Assembly (NCBI RefSeq): GCF_010093535.1
Contig: NW_022985162.1
Location: forward strand, 2,888,637 to 2,952,636
Direction of reading: 5' to 3'
Length of the DNA stretch: 64,000 nucleotides
Origin: Lindgomyces ingoldianus
Taxonomy: Eukaryota > Ascomycota > Dothideomycetes > Pleosporales > Lindgomycetaceae
This document shows, piece after piece, positions 13,032 through 23,749 of this stretch. Each line of letters begins with the position of its first letter. The first letter of the stretch is position 1. A model generated the notes under the pieces. It was not told the origin of the DNA and did not search any database. It worked only from the letters and a program-made list of their open reading frames with translations. The position numbers and the translations under genes were made by a program.

Positions 13032-13856
13032 GAAAGTGGTGACGGTAAGAGGATAACAACAGATGTTAGAGATCTTGGGAAAACAGAATGGGTCAAGCTC
13101 AATGACATGTTTTTTTGTTCCAATTAGGTCCAGGTTGGCGATGTTAAATAATAATCATACCTCTATTAGCTGAACATTACGATAACAGTATTGGCAACCT
13201 GTATTGAGTCTTCTCACACCCGAGGCGCTGTGCTCTCGTTTTCATGACCTCTACATTAAGTTCGCATTAGGTTCATGCACTACGACGCTGAAGCATTGGT
13301 AGGAACCAAGACGACAGCAACATGATTTACGGCCGGAGGGAGGGGGTAAGGCCATTACCATATTTCTCCCGCTTTTCGTACCTACTATGATCACAGGGGT
13401 AAGTAGTTGTTAGTAGCTTGGCATAAGCGATGAGCTCAACGTGTTGCGTAGTCTCAATTCCTCAGGGTGGTTGGTTGGATTAGCTGGTTGACTCTCATTT
13501 CCACCCCTTGGATGCAGTACATATACTAACCCTAGTTCCTCCTGCGACAATAGTAGACTCACCCATTCAATTCGAGTACGTCATGTTGTGACGAAAGATC
13601 GGATGATCCACCAAAGATTCCAAGGGACAATGTTCACCTGGGAGCGTCTCCCCAGTATTTAGCTGCCAGTCCATGGTCTTGGGATTTATTGTTTTTTAAG
13701 CTCCAACACCTGCTACCAGATGCAGGGGAACAAAGGTATAAGTAGGATGTTATCATCTGTTCAAGGCATCTTCTTTCTCGAGGCACTTTCTATTATATTT
13801 TCATTGAGTGTTATCAATATCACCGCTGTCATAGCTATCATCATCGTCGAACCAAG
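13032..13856. other. Intergenic between the WSC paralogues
   Basis: No gene seen in 825 bp. A TATAAG element at 13737, about 120 bp before the next ATG, is a plausible TATA box for the second WSC gene. Confidence 0.45.
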
Positions 13857-15377
13857 ATGTGCACAGCTTCGTTCGGGACATGGCTGCTCGTGGCTCTTTT
13901 CTTGACTTTCACATCAGCCAACCCGGTTCTGCAGCCAGCTTGCCCATATCCGTACACTCCTTTCGCCTACAAAGGCTGCTTTTTCGATTCAACATCTGAC
14001 CGAACCTTCCCTTATCAACCACCTGTTGACTTTGACGCTATTACCATCGAAAAATGCACCGCGTACTGCAAGGTACTTCACTTCTGGGCCTCTCTTCTCA
14101 CATGATCACTGACCGCGAAACCAGAGTAATGGATATCAGTATGCTGGCCTAGAGTACTACAGGGAATGCTTCTGCGGGGCCACGCTCCCTTCCGACTCTG
14201 CCCCCGAGACTTACTGTAATCTCACATGCACTGGCGACGAGTCCGGGATTTGTGGCGGCCATGACACGCTCTCGGTCTACGCAGACCCTACGTTCCCCGA
14301 CAATGTTGCTGAATCTTCCAACTATACCTCGCTTGGTTGTTACACAGAGGGAAATGGTGGTCGAGCGCTGGCTATTTCTCCGAAAAAAATTTCACAATCT
14401 AGTAAGATGACTATTGAGGTGTGTCTGAATGCATGTGGTGCATTAGGGTATCCATATGCTGGCCTAGAATATGCAAATGAATGTTTTTGTGGTGTAAGGC
14501 TCGATTATAATCCCACTAGGTTAGTGTGCTATTGAATGTTTCGGCCCAAGGCTAACTGAAGAGCAGCGCTCCAGCTGGGAAGTGTAACATGGCTTGCAGC
14601 GGAGACAGATCACAAATATGCGGAGGATCGTCTAAGCTGAGTCTTTACGTCGCTAAGAATTTGTAAGTGGAAGGTTCTCATGAACGATTCTGGAGGTAAG
14701 CCTGACCGGTGCTGTAGACTATCGGACCAGCCTTGCGGAACAAATCAGGAACCTCCATACTCTTCTTCTTCTTCTTCTTCATCATCATCATCATCATCAT
14801 CTTCTTCTTCTTCTTCTTCTTCTTCTTCTTCTTGGGTATCAACGCCAAAACCATCACCCACTCCCACTCCCTCCAAGACAACGTGGGTATATAACATCCC
14901 GTCGAACACGTACACAGCCCCGCAATACGCGCCTACCGTGTCCAGCAAGCCTCCTTCCTCATGTCTGTGCTCGACGCCAGCTCCGTGGGCTGGGAACAAG
15001 AGCGTTGGAGGCATTTTTCTGTATACTTTCCCCTCCTTTCTTCCCATTTCTCTTCGGAAATTATACGAACCTGACTTGTCCACAGGCCATGTGTAGGCTG
15101 TAACGATAACCCTGTCCAAGTTCTACTTCTCCCCTTCAAGCTCTTCAACTCCGACAACTCGCTCACTTGCCCCACGTACAGGGCCTCACAGCTCAAGGAT
15201 GCATGCTACGATGCGTGTAAAACGCAGCTTGATTGGTGTATGAACTATGCCGACCAGAGCAGGAATAATGGCGGACAGCCGGAGCCGTATGAGGAAGCGA
15301 GCGCAAAGTGTAAGCAGCAGTATGTGGATTGCTATGCGGTGAATGGGGGAGTGAAATATGAGGGGAAGTGTTCGTGA
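13857..15377 (+). CDS. Secreted two-WSC-domain protein with poly-Ser linker and Cys-rich C-terminus (WSC protein 2)
   Basis: A 433-residue protein from exons 13857-14072, 14125-14519, 14567-14662, 14718-15020 and 15086-15377. The signal peptide is about 21 residues. Two WSC domains follow (cores ECFCGATL and ECFCGVRL), then a linker with an uninterrupted serine run of about 24 residues encoded by TCT/TCA triplets, then a Pro/Thr linker. The last roughly 100 residues form a separate cysteine-rich module with spaced pairs such as CVGC, CYDAC and CKQQ, which the upstream paralogue lacks. WSC domains bind wall polysaccharides in known proteins; the function of the C-terminal module is unknown to me. 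No membrane anchor is visible. The splice at 15020/15086 is what joins the C-terminal module in frame. Confidence 0.8.
14761..14833 (+). repeat. Coding TCT/TCA trinucleotide microsatellite
   Basis: Uninterrupted TCT triplets, a block of TCA triplets, then TCT triplets again. In the reading frame of WSC protein 2 this is a pure poly-serine run. It is likely to vary in length between strains. Confidence 0.95.
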
Positions 15378-16521
15378 GGATAAGGGGAGAGTGTGTGATG
15401 AGCAGTTGAGAGCTTAACAATTGATGGAGGAAAACTTAGCAACGAAAGATGTCGTCAGTCTTCAAGAAGGGGAACTGCAGATGAGTGTGAAAAAAATATC
15501 CTCACAGGCGCCAATCTCACCTCCCATCCCACTCAGCCTTTCCCCACCATGCCACTCTTCCAGTGCTTTTGAGATGCGCTTTTTCCTTGCGTTCCCGAGC
15601 CCTGCACCTCGACCCCATCCTACACAGAACCTCCCAACAGCCCAACAGCCTAACAGCCCAACAGCCCAACAGCCCAACAGCCCATCAACCAATACCTCTC
15701 CAGCCGACCTCGGCCAACCTTCATCAGGCCGATCTGGTCTTGAGACGCAAGATTCCCCGCGATGCTCAGGGAATAATCCCCAAGCCAACAGAAACAGTTC
15801 CATCTATAAATCAAGCCAAATTCATACTAGCCAAACAGAATGGTCACGCCTTCACGGGCCAACGCAGCGCTCGTGACGAGTCCCGCATGATCCGTTGTGC
15901 GTTGCTGGTGATTCGACGGTATGATTGAAGCATGAGAATTATTACTCCATCACTATGTCTGCTGTGCTAAGTGGCTCGGGCATCCTTTCTTCCGAGTCGG
16001 ATTTTCACCACTTCGCGATTTCGCGGCTTCGTGACTTCACGACTTCTCCCTGTTCCTCCCAATCAAGATATTTCCTTGATCAAGGACCGCACACAGCTGT
16101 TTAATAGAGTGGAGAGCTAGTAGCCTCACCTGCCCCTCCCTCGCTTGTGGCGTCCGTTATCGCGTTATCGCTCACCACTAGCTCCCTTAGTGCGGACAAG
16201 TATCGCGTCACACGCTCACCTGTTCTCCGTTTGCGCGACTTCCGACCTCGGGAGGAGGGGACGGGTACTTCTAACTTCGACCAGAGCTCATCTATCCTCC
16301 TTTACACACTCTGGCGAGATTGCGCTCCGGTTCGAGTGCTTTGTGCGGGAGTTGAAAGCTGCAGAGATATTACGAACAAGTGTACCCCGCTTGATTTCCT
16401 AGGAGCTCTCGTCCGATCATAGCGACAGGCTGTTCACCGCTCTATTTGCGGTACAAGAGACCACATCTTCCCGGTTCTCTCTTCTCTCACGCCTACGAGA
16501 ACTCTTCGACAAGCGACAACG
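15378..16521. other. Intergenic / 5' region of the Yippee-like gene
   Basis: No gene with family support. It holds an octamer tandem repeat at 15633-15680 and a second degenerate octamer repeat at 16012-16043. The stretch before 16522 is pyrimidine-rich, as is common upstream of fungal start codons. Confidence 0.5.
15633..15680. repeat. Six tandem copies of an 8-bp unit
   Basis: CCCAACAG repeated six times; the third copy reads CCTAACAG. It lies in non-coding DNA. Confidence 0.9.
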
Positions 16522-17274
16522 ATGACGCGCTCAGCCACCGCCCCAACAACCCCCTTCCCCTTGTACCTCCTCCCCAGCAACCCCTTCCGCTCTCGTCGCC
16601 GCTCCTCAACCCTCTCCACCACGCCCACAAGCTCCCCCTCCACCTCTCCCCCAACGCACCCAACATCCTACCTCTCTAGTTCCTCAAACTCCTACCTCCG
16701 CTGCCACAAATGCCTCACAGACCTCATCCCCGCCTCCTCTATCATCAGCAAAGGCTTTACTGGACGGCACGGTCGCGCATACCTCGTTGCTCCACCACCG
16801 CCTCAAACACTCCCAACAACTGAATTACCGCCGGGAGGTGGGAGTGGGAGTTTGCCTAATACAAACACCGGAAAACCAGTTCCAAGGCAGCTGGTTACGG
16901 GCGCGCATACGGTGTCGGATATTTCGTGCAGGACGTGTACGACGGTGTTGGGGTGGAAGTACGTGGATGCGGAGGAAGAGACGCAGAAATACAAAGTCGG
17001 CAAATTCATTCTCGAAACGCGGCGCGTGGTTAGGGGAGTGGATTGGGAGAATGGGAATGATGATGCTGATAGTATAGTGGAAGGAGGAGGCGTTGGTGAA
17101 CGCACAGAGGGTCAGGGAGGGGGAAACGGTGCGGGTGGGGATGGGGAGATTGAATTCGACTCTGAAGATGAGGATGAGTGTGAGGATTTGTTCTCCGGGA
17201 TCTGGAGTCCGGGGCTTGCGAGACGGAGGAGGAAGAATAGGCGGTTTGGGAGGGAGGAGGAGGAGGAGGAGTAG
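16522..17274 (+). CDS. Yippee-like zinc-binding protein
   Basis: A single-exon protein of 250 residues. The Yippee/Mis18-type fold is shown by two CxxC knuckles (Cys61/Cys64 in RCHKC and Cys136/Cys139 in SCRTC), the GRAYLV motif (85-89), TGAHTVSDI (126-134), the GWKY signature (144-147) and the QKYKVGKFILE ending. These cysteines bind one zinc in known members. A Gly/Pro-rich linker of about 35 residues sits where animal Yippee proteins have a short loop, and the C-terminus adds an acidic stretch and a basic/poly-Glu tail. The N-terminus is Ser/Thr/Pro-rich. The biochemical role of Yippee proteins is poorly defined (protein interaction, stress and growth phenotypes). It ends tail-to-tail with REV1. 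Confidence 0.9.
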   Translation: MTRSATAPTTPFPLYLLPSNPFRSRRRSSTLSTTPTSSPSTSPPTHPTSYLSSSSNSYLRCHKCLTDLIPASSIISKGFTGRHGRAYLVAPPPPQTLPTTELPPGGGSGSLPNTNTGKPVPRQLVTGAHTVSDISCRTCTTVLGWKYVDAEEETQKYKVGKFILETRRVVRGVDWENGNDDADSIVEGGGVGERTEGQGGGNGAGGDGEIEFDSEDEDECEDLFSGIWSPGLARRRRKNRRFGREEEEEE

Positions 17275-17779
17275 TAGGATGACACCACCCGAATCGTTTC
17301 GCTGGCGGGCGAGAATGCGATACTAGCCCATTCCGAAAGAGGATGGCAAAAGGCGGATGATCGAACCATGCATATATACCGGCCTGTGCAGGCACCGCGG
17401 CTTAACATTTCCACTTTCTACTCTACACAGGTTTAATCATGAGGGGTTGGCAGAGAGCGGCGTTCCCCAGGACTTTGGCTTTCACGCATATTACATATCC
17501 ACTTCGGCATACAGATACCCTATTTCGCCAGCCACGAGTCTCGCGCATCCCTCAAAGACGGATGCGTAGGCAGAAGAAAGCAGATCAGGACATACATATA
17601 CCCTACACTCTATACCCCACATCAATATTTGAACATATAGTTAGTCTACGTATACTCTACGATTAGCAAAATAGGTTGGTTCATTTCGTCATTGCAAGCA
17701 TGTGTTACTGTACATAGGACATAATAGCAATACACTCAGCACCACTCATCTGAGCATACCACATCACATAATTAATCAA
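17275..17779. other. Convergent 3' intergenic region
   Basis: Between the 3' ends of the Yippee-like gene and REV1. No gene seen; AT-rich stretches near 17590-17790 may hold both polyadenylation regions. Confidence 0.5.
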
Positions 17780-20700
17780 TCAATCAAACATTACACTCCC
17801 CAACCCCCTTCTCCTCCCAGCTTCCCTAACACCCTCCTTCACCCTCTGCACAGCATCGTCCCACTTGTTCTTCTCAAACCCCCCGTTCCCTTCCCTATCC
17901 CCACTCCCCTCATCGTCAACCTCTCCCACCACCCAAATCAACCACCTAACAACTCCCACCGCCTTCCCCAAATCCCTCTCCTCGCCGACAACCCTCCCGA
18001 GATACCTCCCCAACGCCTCCACATCCTCGCCATACGGCCCCTCATCGCTGAACTCCCTCACCCAATCCCGAATCGCTGTTCGCAAATCCACCACGTCCCA
18101 CAGCCTGCGCGTCGTAAATGTTGGTTTGGGGGGTCTAGGGATTTTAATACGTTGTGGCCTTTTCACCACTGGGGGAAGCGCAGCTTCTTTCTGCTTCCTG
18201 GCGATCGTGACAGCGAGTCTGGAAGCCTGTAATTTCTTCCTGCGATGTTCCTCCACCACTTCTCTCCGTAGGTCCTCGGGCAGCGCGGAGAGGAAGTCCG
18301 GGTCAAGTTCCTCGACGCCCCCACCTCCGCTTCCACTTCTGCCTCCACCTCCACTGTGTTCTGCGGTGTCGACGCTGGCCCCTCGCCCCGCTCGTATGTT
18401 AATGCTAGTATTCGTAATAAAACTTGCCTGCATTAACATTTTCCCACTCTTACTCCTCACACTCGCGGCCGCGGCCGCTGCAAGTTGTGCGGATTTTGGC
18501 GGACGGCCTCGCCCCCGTTTCACCGGCAATCCACTGTTGGGTTTTTTGGTGGGGATCCCAATGATCCTGGATTTGCGTGGGGATTGGGGGAGAAGTGTTT
18601 GATCTGGTTTTCTGTCGTGCGGGGAGGAAGGGATGGTTAGAGGGATGGTAGAAGGCGTTGCAGAGTCAGCGTATTGTGCAAGGACCTCAGCGCGGACGTC
18701 TGCGGGTAGGGCGGCGAGGATGTAGGGGTCGAGTTGGGAGTGGGCGGGGAGGGCGGTTAGGGGTATTCTATCTCTGTCTTCATGTTCTTTGCTCTTGCCC
18801 TTTGGAACGTGGGGTAAGGATTCACAGGATTTGTGTGCTGCTGGGGGGGCAGGTGGGTTCCGCGGCGCGGGCGTCGGCGACGATTGCCGCACTTGTCTGA
18901 GCAGTTTCGAGCGGATGTCTTCGGGGAGTTCGGCGAGGACTTTGGGATCGGCTTGTGTTGGTAAAATAAACTGCGTTCCGAGAGTATTAAGGGGGCGGCG
19001 GGACGGCGTTGAGTGATTGAGTTGTTGTGCGCCGAAGGAGATGTGGTCTGCATCCGCTCTTCCTACAGCTTTTGGCTTCCTGGGCGTCTCTGGGTCGTCC
19101 TGGATAGGGTCTGCGTCGGCAATTTTGGGGGCTTTGCGGGTGCTGGTGGTTTCGGCGTTGACGTTGACTTTGAATTGGAGACGGCGTTGGGAGCTTTCGA
19201 ATTGGCCGTCTATGGTGCTTTTGATATGTTCGAGCTTCGTCATTTGAACGCCTATGCCTCGAAGCTCACCCGGAGAGAAACCGAAGCCTTTGAGGATACT
19301 TAGGGCCTCCTTGGTCAAGACATCCTTTGCATTTGTAGCAACACCAAGGACCATACTCTTATTATACGTATCGCATTTTCCGTGGCCTAAATGCTTCGGC
19401 GGATCGAGAGGAGCATCTGGCGAACGGCGCATGATCTTCATAGTGAATTGCTTTCCCTTGACCTTCTCTTTAATAAGACGTTTTTGCAACTCGCCACAGA
19501 GACTTCCGATGAACTCGTCTGCTTGGTCTTGGTTCTCAAACCGAACACCCCAACTCACTTCCGCGGACACGGATTTCCGGACAACTTGCTCGCCGACTTC
19601 TGTGCGGTCAATGCCACGCGAGTACTCCCACAACTTCTCTCCCGTCTTCGGGCCCAACGTCTGGATTAGCCGTTCCTTTGGGAACTCTCGAATGTCCTTG
19701 ACGAATTTGATCCCCATTTCTTCGAGTTTGCCACCAATTGACCATGCTACACCAGGGAGATCTTGAACCTGTAGCTGTCCGATAAAATCGAGGATCTCTT
19801 CATGCTTGATCTGATGTTGACCAGCTGGTTTCGCCTTGCGAAGCGCGACCTTGGCAAGCAAGATGTTGCCACCGATACCGACTGACACGTTGCAGTCTGT
19901 TTTCTCCTTGACTTGATTCCGTAGCGACTGTGCGATCTCATCTGCCTTGGCCTGTTCCCGGTAGACGCTTCCCTCGGATACATTCCTCCCGTCACTACCA
20001 CCTGTGGCCGCGCAAAGACTAGAGACGTCAATGAGCGCCTCATCGATGCTGACGCTCTGAACGAGCCCCCCGGTTGCAAGGATAGCATCATAGAACGCTC
20101 GACTCGCTTCTTCGTAGGCTGGAAAGTCGTACGGTAAGATCTTGAGATCCGGACAGAGCTCCATGGCTCTCTTCATCCACATACCATTCTTAACCCCAAA
20201 TTTGCGCGCCGAGTAGTTGCAGCTTGCAATCTCGGAGCCGTTGCCGTTTCCGTGAGCGACGACCGCAGGTTTATCTTTATACTGTGGATTCTTCTTGAGA
20301 CTTACTGAAGCGAAGAAACTGTCAAAGTCGACGTGGAGAACGTATCGTCTAGCACCAGGTGGTCTTTTGTGCTTCCGCTGCTGAGACGAGGTCCTCTCGT
20401 TGGCTAATGCCTGGAGCTGAGACTTAAGGTCTGCTTTCCAGGTGGATAGGTGGTGCAGGCGGGACTCACGGTAGTATTGCTCGAGAAAGTTTGGGTCAAC
20501 GACGGTAGATTTGCGGATTTTGGGGTCACGAAGGAGGATTGCATTGTGCTCTTCAGCTGTGAGTTTAGTTTTCTTCGGAGGGGGTTCTACGGGTTCCTCG
20601 TCTCCATCTTCAACTGGTCGTTTCACGGGAGAGACAGAACGTGGCCGGGCTTGAGGGGCATCTGGTGGGGTGGGGTCAGCATAGAGGCTGTCATCTTGGT

Positions 20701-21544
20701 CTGCGATTAGATATTTTGAATTGACATTCTCTTCATGGTGCACCTGTGACCCGAGTGAGGGGCTCGTCTTAGGAGGTGCGACGAGCTTCCTCGGTTTCGA
20801 AACGTTGTCAGGCCCTGAGTCGAGCACGCTAGTATCGCGAGACTCCATCTCTGGCTGGTGCGAAGGCGGGAGCTCTTCAATACCGCCGTGTGACATCGGT
20901 GACCTCTGCATAGAGAATCGGGAGGGCATTGTGCTACTGGGTGGGGGTGATGGTGACTCAGCCTGACTGCCCCTCAACTGGCTGGTGTACCAGCTGGTAT
21001 CCGTTTGGTCCCTGTAGCCCCTGGCCTTGACATTGGCCTTGCTAAATACTTTTCCGTTGTCAAATGCTAAGACTCTCTGGCTGTCGCCTTCGTCTACCAC
21101 TCGATAGTCATTCCAAGGCAACAGTCTCCCTGCTTTTATGCTGGCCACCACCCACCCTGGCTTGACTATGCGATATCGCCTGAACTCAACCACCTTCTTC
21201 GGGGTCAGACTGCTGGCGATGATGTGCGTGACGGTGGTTTTGCCGTCAAGGTACTGCATAAAGCCTCCTCCATGCTGGACGATGAGGGTGTGCAGGTCGT
21301 TCAACGACGGTTGCGTGTATCCATTGACGTGGGCTACGATTCCTTTGAATATGGCCGGCTTGTCGACGGATTGGCTGCGCAGGTCGGCGTCCAGATTCTG
21401 TAACTTGATCTTCTTCCGCCTGAAATAGTCGGAAAACCCGCCGAACTTGGAGCCCTCGTACTCGTCGCCATCCTCATCCTCGAAAGAGTGATTTGAAATA
21501 CGCTTCCGAACGGCACTCGAGTTGCTTTCGAGGCGCGACCCCAT
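17780..21544 (-). CDS. REV1: DNA repair protein REV1 (deoxycytidyl transferase, Y-family polymerase)
   Basis: An intronless gene for 1254 residues. Domains in order: BRCT (about 62-150), Y-family polymerase core with metal ligands Asp406 (HVDFDSFF) and Asp501-Glu502 (SIDEALID), little-finger region (to about 790), three ubiquitin-binding-motif-like helices each with a central LP (about 864-885, 936-957, 1079-1100), and a C-terminal four-helix domain (about 1145-1225) that in known REV1 binds other translesion polymerases and REV7. REV1 inserts dCMP opposite abasic sites and scaffolds translesion synthesis in the nucleus. A KRGRGRPPK segment (1010-1017) looks like an AT-hook, which I do not expect in REV1. 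The length is typical for filamentous fungi. The start at 21544 gives a protein that begins upstream of the BRCT domain as in homologues. Confidence 0.95.
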   Translation of the reverse strand: MGSRLESNSSAVRKRISNHSFEDEDGDEYEGSKFGGFSDYFRRKKIKLQNLDADLRSQSVDKPAIFKGIVAHVNGYTQPSLNDLHTLIVQHGGGFMQYLDGKTTVTHIIASSLTPKKVVEFRRYRIVKPGWVVASIKAGRLLPWNDYRVVDEGDSQRVLAFDNGKVFSKANVKARGYRDQTDTSWYTSQLRGSQAESPSPPPSSTMPSRFSMQRSPMSHGGIEELPPSHQPEMESRDTSVLDSGPDNVSKPRKLVAPPKTSPSLGSQVHHEENVNSKYLIADQDDSLYADPTPPDAPQARPRSVSPVKRPVEDGDEEPVEPPPKKTKLTAEEHNAILLRDPKIRKSTVVDPNFLEQYYRESRLHHLSTWKADLKSQLQALANERTSSQQRKHKRPPGARRYVLHVDFDSFFASVSLKKNPQYKDKPAVVAHGNGNGSEIASCNYSARKFGVKNGMWMKRAMELCPDLKILPYDFPAYEEASRAFYDAILATGGLVQSVSIDEALIDVSSLCAATGGSDGRNVSEGSVYREQAKADEIAQSLRNQVKEKTDCNVSVGIGGNILLAKVALRKAKPAGQHQIKHEEILDFIGQLQVQDLPGVAWSIGGKLEEMGIKFVKDIREFPKERLIQTLGPKTGEKLWEYSRGIDRTEVGEQVVRKSVSAEVSWGVRFENQDQADEFIGSLCGELQKRLIKEKVKGKQFTMKIMRRSPDAPLDPPKHLGHGKCDTYNKSMVLGVATNAKDVLTKEALSILKGFGFSPGELRGIGVQMTKLEHIKSTIDGQFESSQRRLQFKVNVNAETTSTRKAPKIADADPIQDDPETPRKPKAVGRADADHISFGAQQLNHSTPSRRPLNTLGTQFILPTQADPKVLAELPEDIRSKLLRQVRQSSPTPAPRNPPAPPAAHKSCESLPHVPKGKSKEHEDRDRIPLTALPAHSQLDPYILAALPADVRAEVLAQYADSATPSTIPLTIPSSPHDRKPDQTLLPQSPRKSRIIGIPTKKPNSGLPVKRGRGRPPKSAQLAAAAAASVRSKSGKMLMQASFITNTSINIRAGRGASVDTAEHSGGGGRSGSGGGGVEELDPDFLSALPEDLRREVVEEHRRKKLQASRLAVTIARKQKEAALPPVVKRPQRIKIPRPPKPTFTTRRLWDVVDLRTAIRDWVREFSDEGPYGEDVEALGRYLGRVVGEERDLGKAVGVVRWLIWVVGEVDDEGSGDREGNGGFEKNKWDDAVQRVKEGVREAGRRRGLGSVMFD

Positions 21545-21997
21545 TGTAGCCTTCAGAGAGGGTGCGTGCTCAGCGGGGGTCGTAGGGGGTGCACCGGAGG
21601 GATTGTCATGCTGCGATGGCGCTGGCAGGCTCCCGCATGTCGGCGGGGAGATGAGTGAATGTCGGCGCGTCTGTGGCGTGCAGGCATCGCGTCCCGAGCG
21701 AACACCGTCTTTCTGCCGGGTGAATCAAGCACTGGCGGGCGGTGAGCAGCGGCCCAAGCGCGATCCACAGCTTTTCTCGAGAAATCTTGGCGAAGATTTT
21801 GTATCTCGAGCTGCCCGCCATCTTCGTTTTCTGTTTTCTGCTTCGCTTTCTGCTCCCTCCAGACATCCCCCCCTCTCCCAGAGTCCAGACTGCACTCAGC
21901 CCTTTGCAAACCCCCACTCTGCTCGTGCAAAGCTTCCTCTCTCTCCAATTATACATTCCATTACCTACCCCAGCAGTTGTTGCTTCGCTTGGTCGCA
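21545..21997. promoter_or_regulatory. Shared divergent promoter of REV1 and the FKBP gene
   Basis: The 453 bp between two opposite start codons hold no ORF of their own that I believe. Both genes must take their 5' control elements from here or from inside each other. No specific factor site was recognised. Confidence 0.5.
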
Positions 21998-23749
21998 ATG
22001 GCCGGCATGCTACCCGCGAGCGTTTATGGGCTCCGCGTCCCAGCTGGTGGTCTCCCAATCCCCGCTGCGGTAGAGTTCCCCGCCACTGTGAGTAAACCCA
22101 TCTGATCTTTATCCCTTAGGAATCCGGGCTGAAAGAGCTGTTCGCTCAATACCATGCTTCGGTTCGTCGTCGCAGCGCTTCTGGGCGCCCTCAGCTAATC
22201 GGTCCCAGTTTCGCATCACCATGGCTGCCATTGACCCTAGCGCAGTCCCCCAGCTTGACGAGACCTTCAAGACCCCTCGTGCTACCTTGAAACTCATCCG
22301 CGAGCCTCTTGGCCCGGAAGACTCTGATGACGAAGACGACGACGACTTTGATAACATCGAGGCTATCAAAGCCCGCCTTGCCGGCGTCATCTCCGACGAA
22401 GATTCCGACATGTCGGATGACAGCGATGAGGACAGCGAAGCAGAGAAGAACGGGGGCCCTAGCGACCCTGCCAAGGCCAAGCAGGCCAAGCGGGAAGCAT
22501 TTGCGAAGAAGCTGAAAGAAGAACTTGAAGCCGAGGAGATGGAGCTCGACCAGCCCAATGGCGTCAATGGAGTCGGCTCAAAAGGGAAAGCCAAGGCCAT
22601 TGATGGCGACATCAGCAGCGACGACGAGGATGGAGAGAGCGAGGGCGAGGGTGAGGTCGAAGAATTCGTCCTTTGCACTCTCGACCCAGAAAAGGTAAGC
22701 GTTCATCCCCTTCTAGTTCCTTCAGTCTTACTAACGCTCTCGAAGAACTACCAACAGCCACTTGATATTACCATCAGTGAACACGAGCAGGTCTACTTCT
22801 GCTCCAATGGCACCCACGACATCTACCTCACTGGCAACTACGTCTTGCCTATGGATGACCCTGAGAATGAAGATGACTCGGATGACTATGATGAGGACGA
22901 ATATGATCTTCCCCCGGATTCGGATGAGCTTGATGAAGTGTCTGACTTGGAGGAGGATATGCTTGATGGGCTCCAGGATCCAAGGATCGAAGAAGTCCCA
23001 TCTGATGAAGAGCCTCCAAAGCTACTCAAAGCCGAGAAGAAAGGCAAGAACAAGCGGCCTGCTGAAGACTCTGCGAGCGAAGAGGAGCCCACCACTCTCG
23101 ACGACATGATTAGCAAGACGGCCAAGGCCGAAGCTCCGACTACTACCAATGGCGAGCAGAAGCTGAGCAAGAAGCAAGCCAAGAAACTTAAGAAGAATGA
23201 TGGCCAGGCTGTCGCCACTGCTCAAGAACCGGCCAAGAAAGAACAGGCAGCAGCACCCAACAGTGACAAGAAGAAGGTTCAGTTCGCCAAGAACCTGGAG
23301 CAAGGCCCAACTGGCTCGCCAAAGGTGCAGGAGGAAAAGAAGGAGACCCCAGCAGCTAAGGCTGGGCCGAGAGTTGCCAACGGCGTGACGATCGAGGACA
23401 AGAAGCAGGGCAAGGGCCCCGCCGCAAAGAAGGGCAACAGGATCGAGATGCGGTATATTGGCAAGCTGAAGAGCAATGGCAAACAGTTTGATGGTAAGCA
23501 ATCCCCCTGATCTAAGCATGCGCATCGCTAAATAGAGTTCTAGCCAACAAGAAAGGCAAGCCTTTTGCATTCAAACTCGGTGCAGGTGAGGTTATCAAGG
23601 GTTGGGACCTTGGTATAGTTGGCATGACCGCTGGTGGTGAGCGTCGCATAACAATCCCAGCCCATTTGGCATACGGCAAGAAGGCTCTTCCTGGCATTCC
23701 CGCGAACTCGGACTTGATATTCGATGTCAAGTGCATGGCGGTCAACTGA
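21998..23749 (+). CDS. FPR4: Nucleolar FKBP-type peptidyl-prolyl isomerase (FPR3/FPR4 type)
   Basis: A 509-residue protein from exons 21998-22087, 22209-22694, 22746-23493 and 23544-23749. The first exon begins [15 protein letters not shown], matching the conserved start of the nucleoplasmin-like domain, so the ATG at 22221 is internal. The middle has several long Asp/Glu tracts alternating with Lys-rich segments, typical of nucleolar histone-binding FKBPs. The last 95 residues are the FKBP domain, with [25 protein letters not shown] and the [16 protein letters not shown] ending. Known homologues isomerise histone H3 prolines and act as histone chaperones at rDNA. It is divergent from REV1 with 453 bp between start codons. 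Confidence 0.93.

Noticed and set aside
12695..13123. Long minus-strand ORF opposite the first WSC gene
   Set aside because: It is the antisense of the Ser/Thr-repeat tail, gives a Val-rich repetitive protein and has no start context or domain.
14678..15119. Minus-strand ORFs with poly-Lys/Met and poly-Glu/Asp runs
   Set aside because: They are antisense readings of the TCT/TCA microsatellite.
22109..23570. Minus-strand Ser-rich and Leu-rich ORFs across the FKBP gene
   Set aside because: They mirror the acidic and Lys-rich tracts of the FKBP protein and lack independent support.
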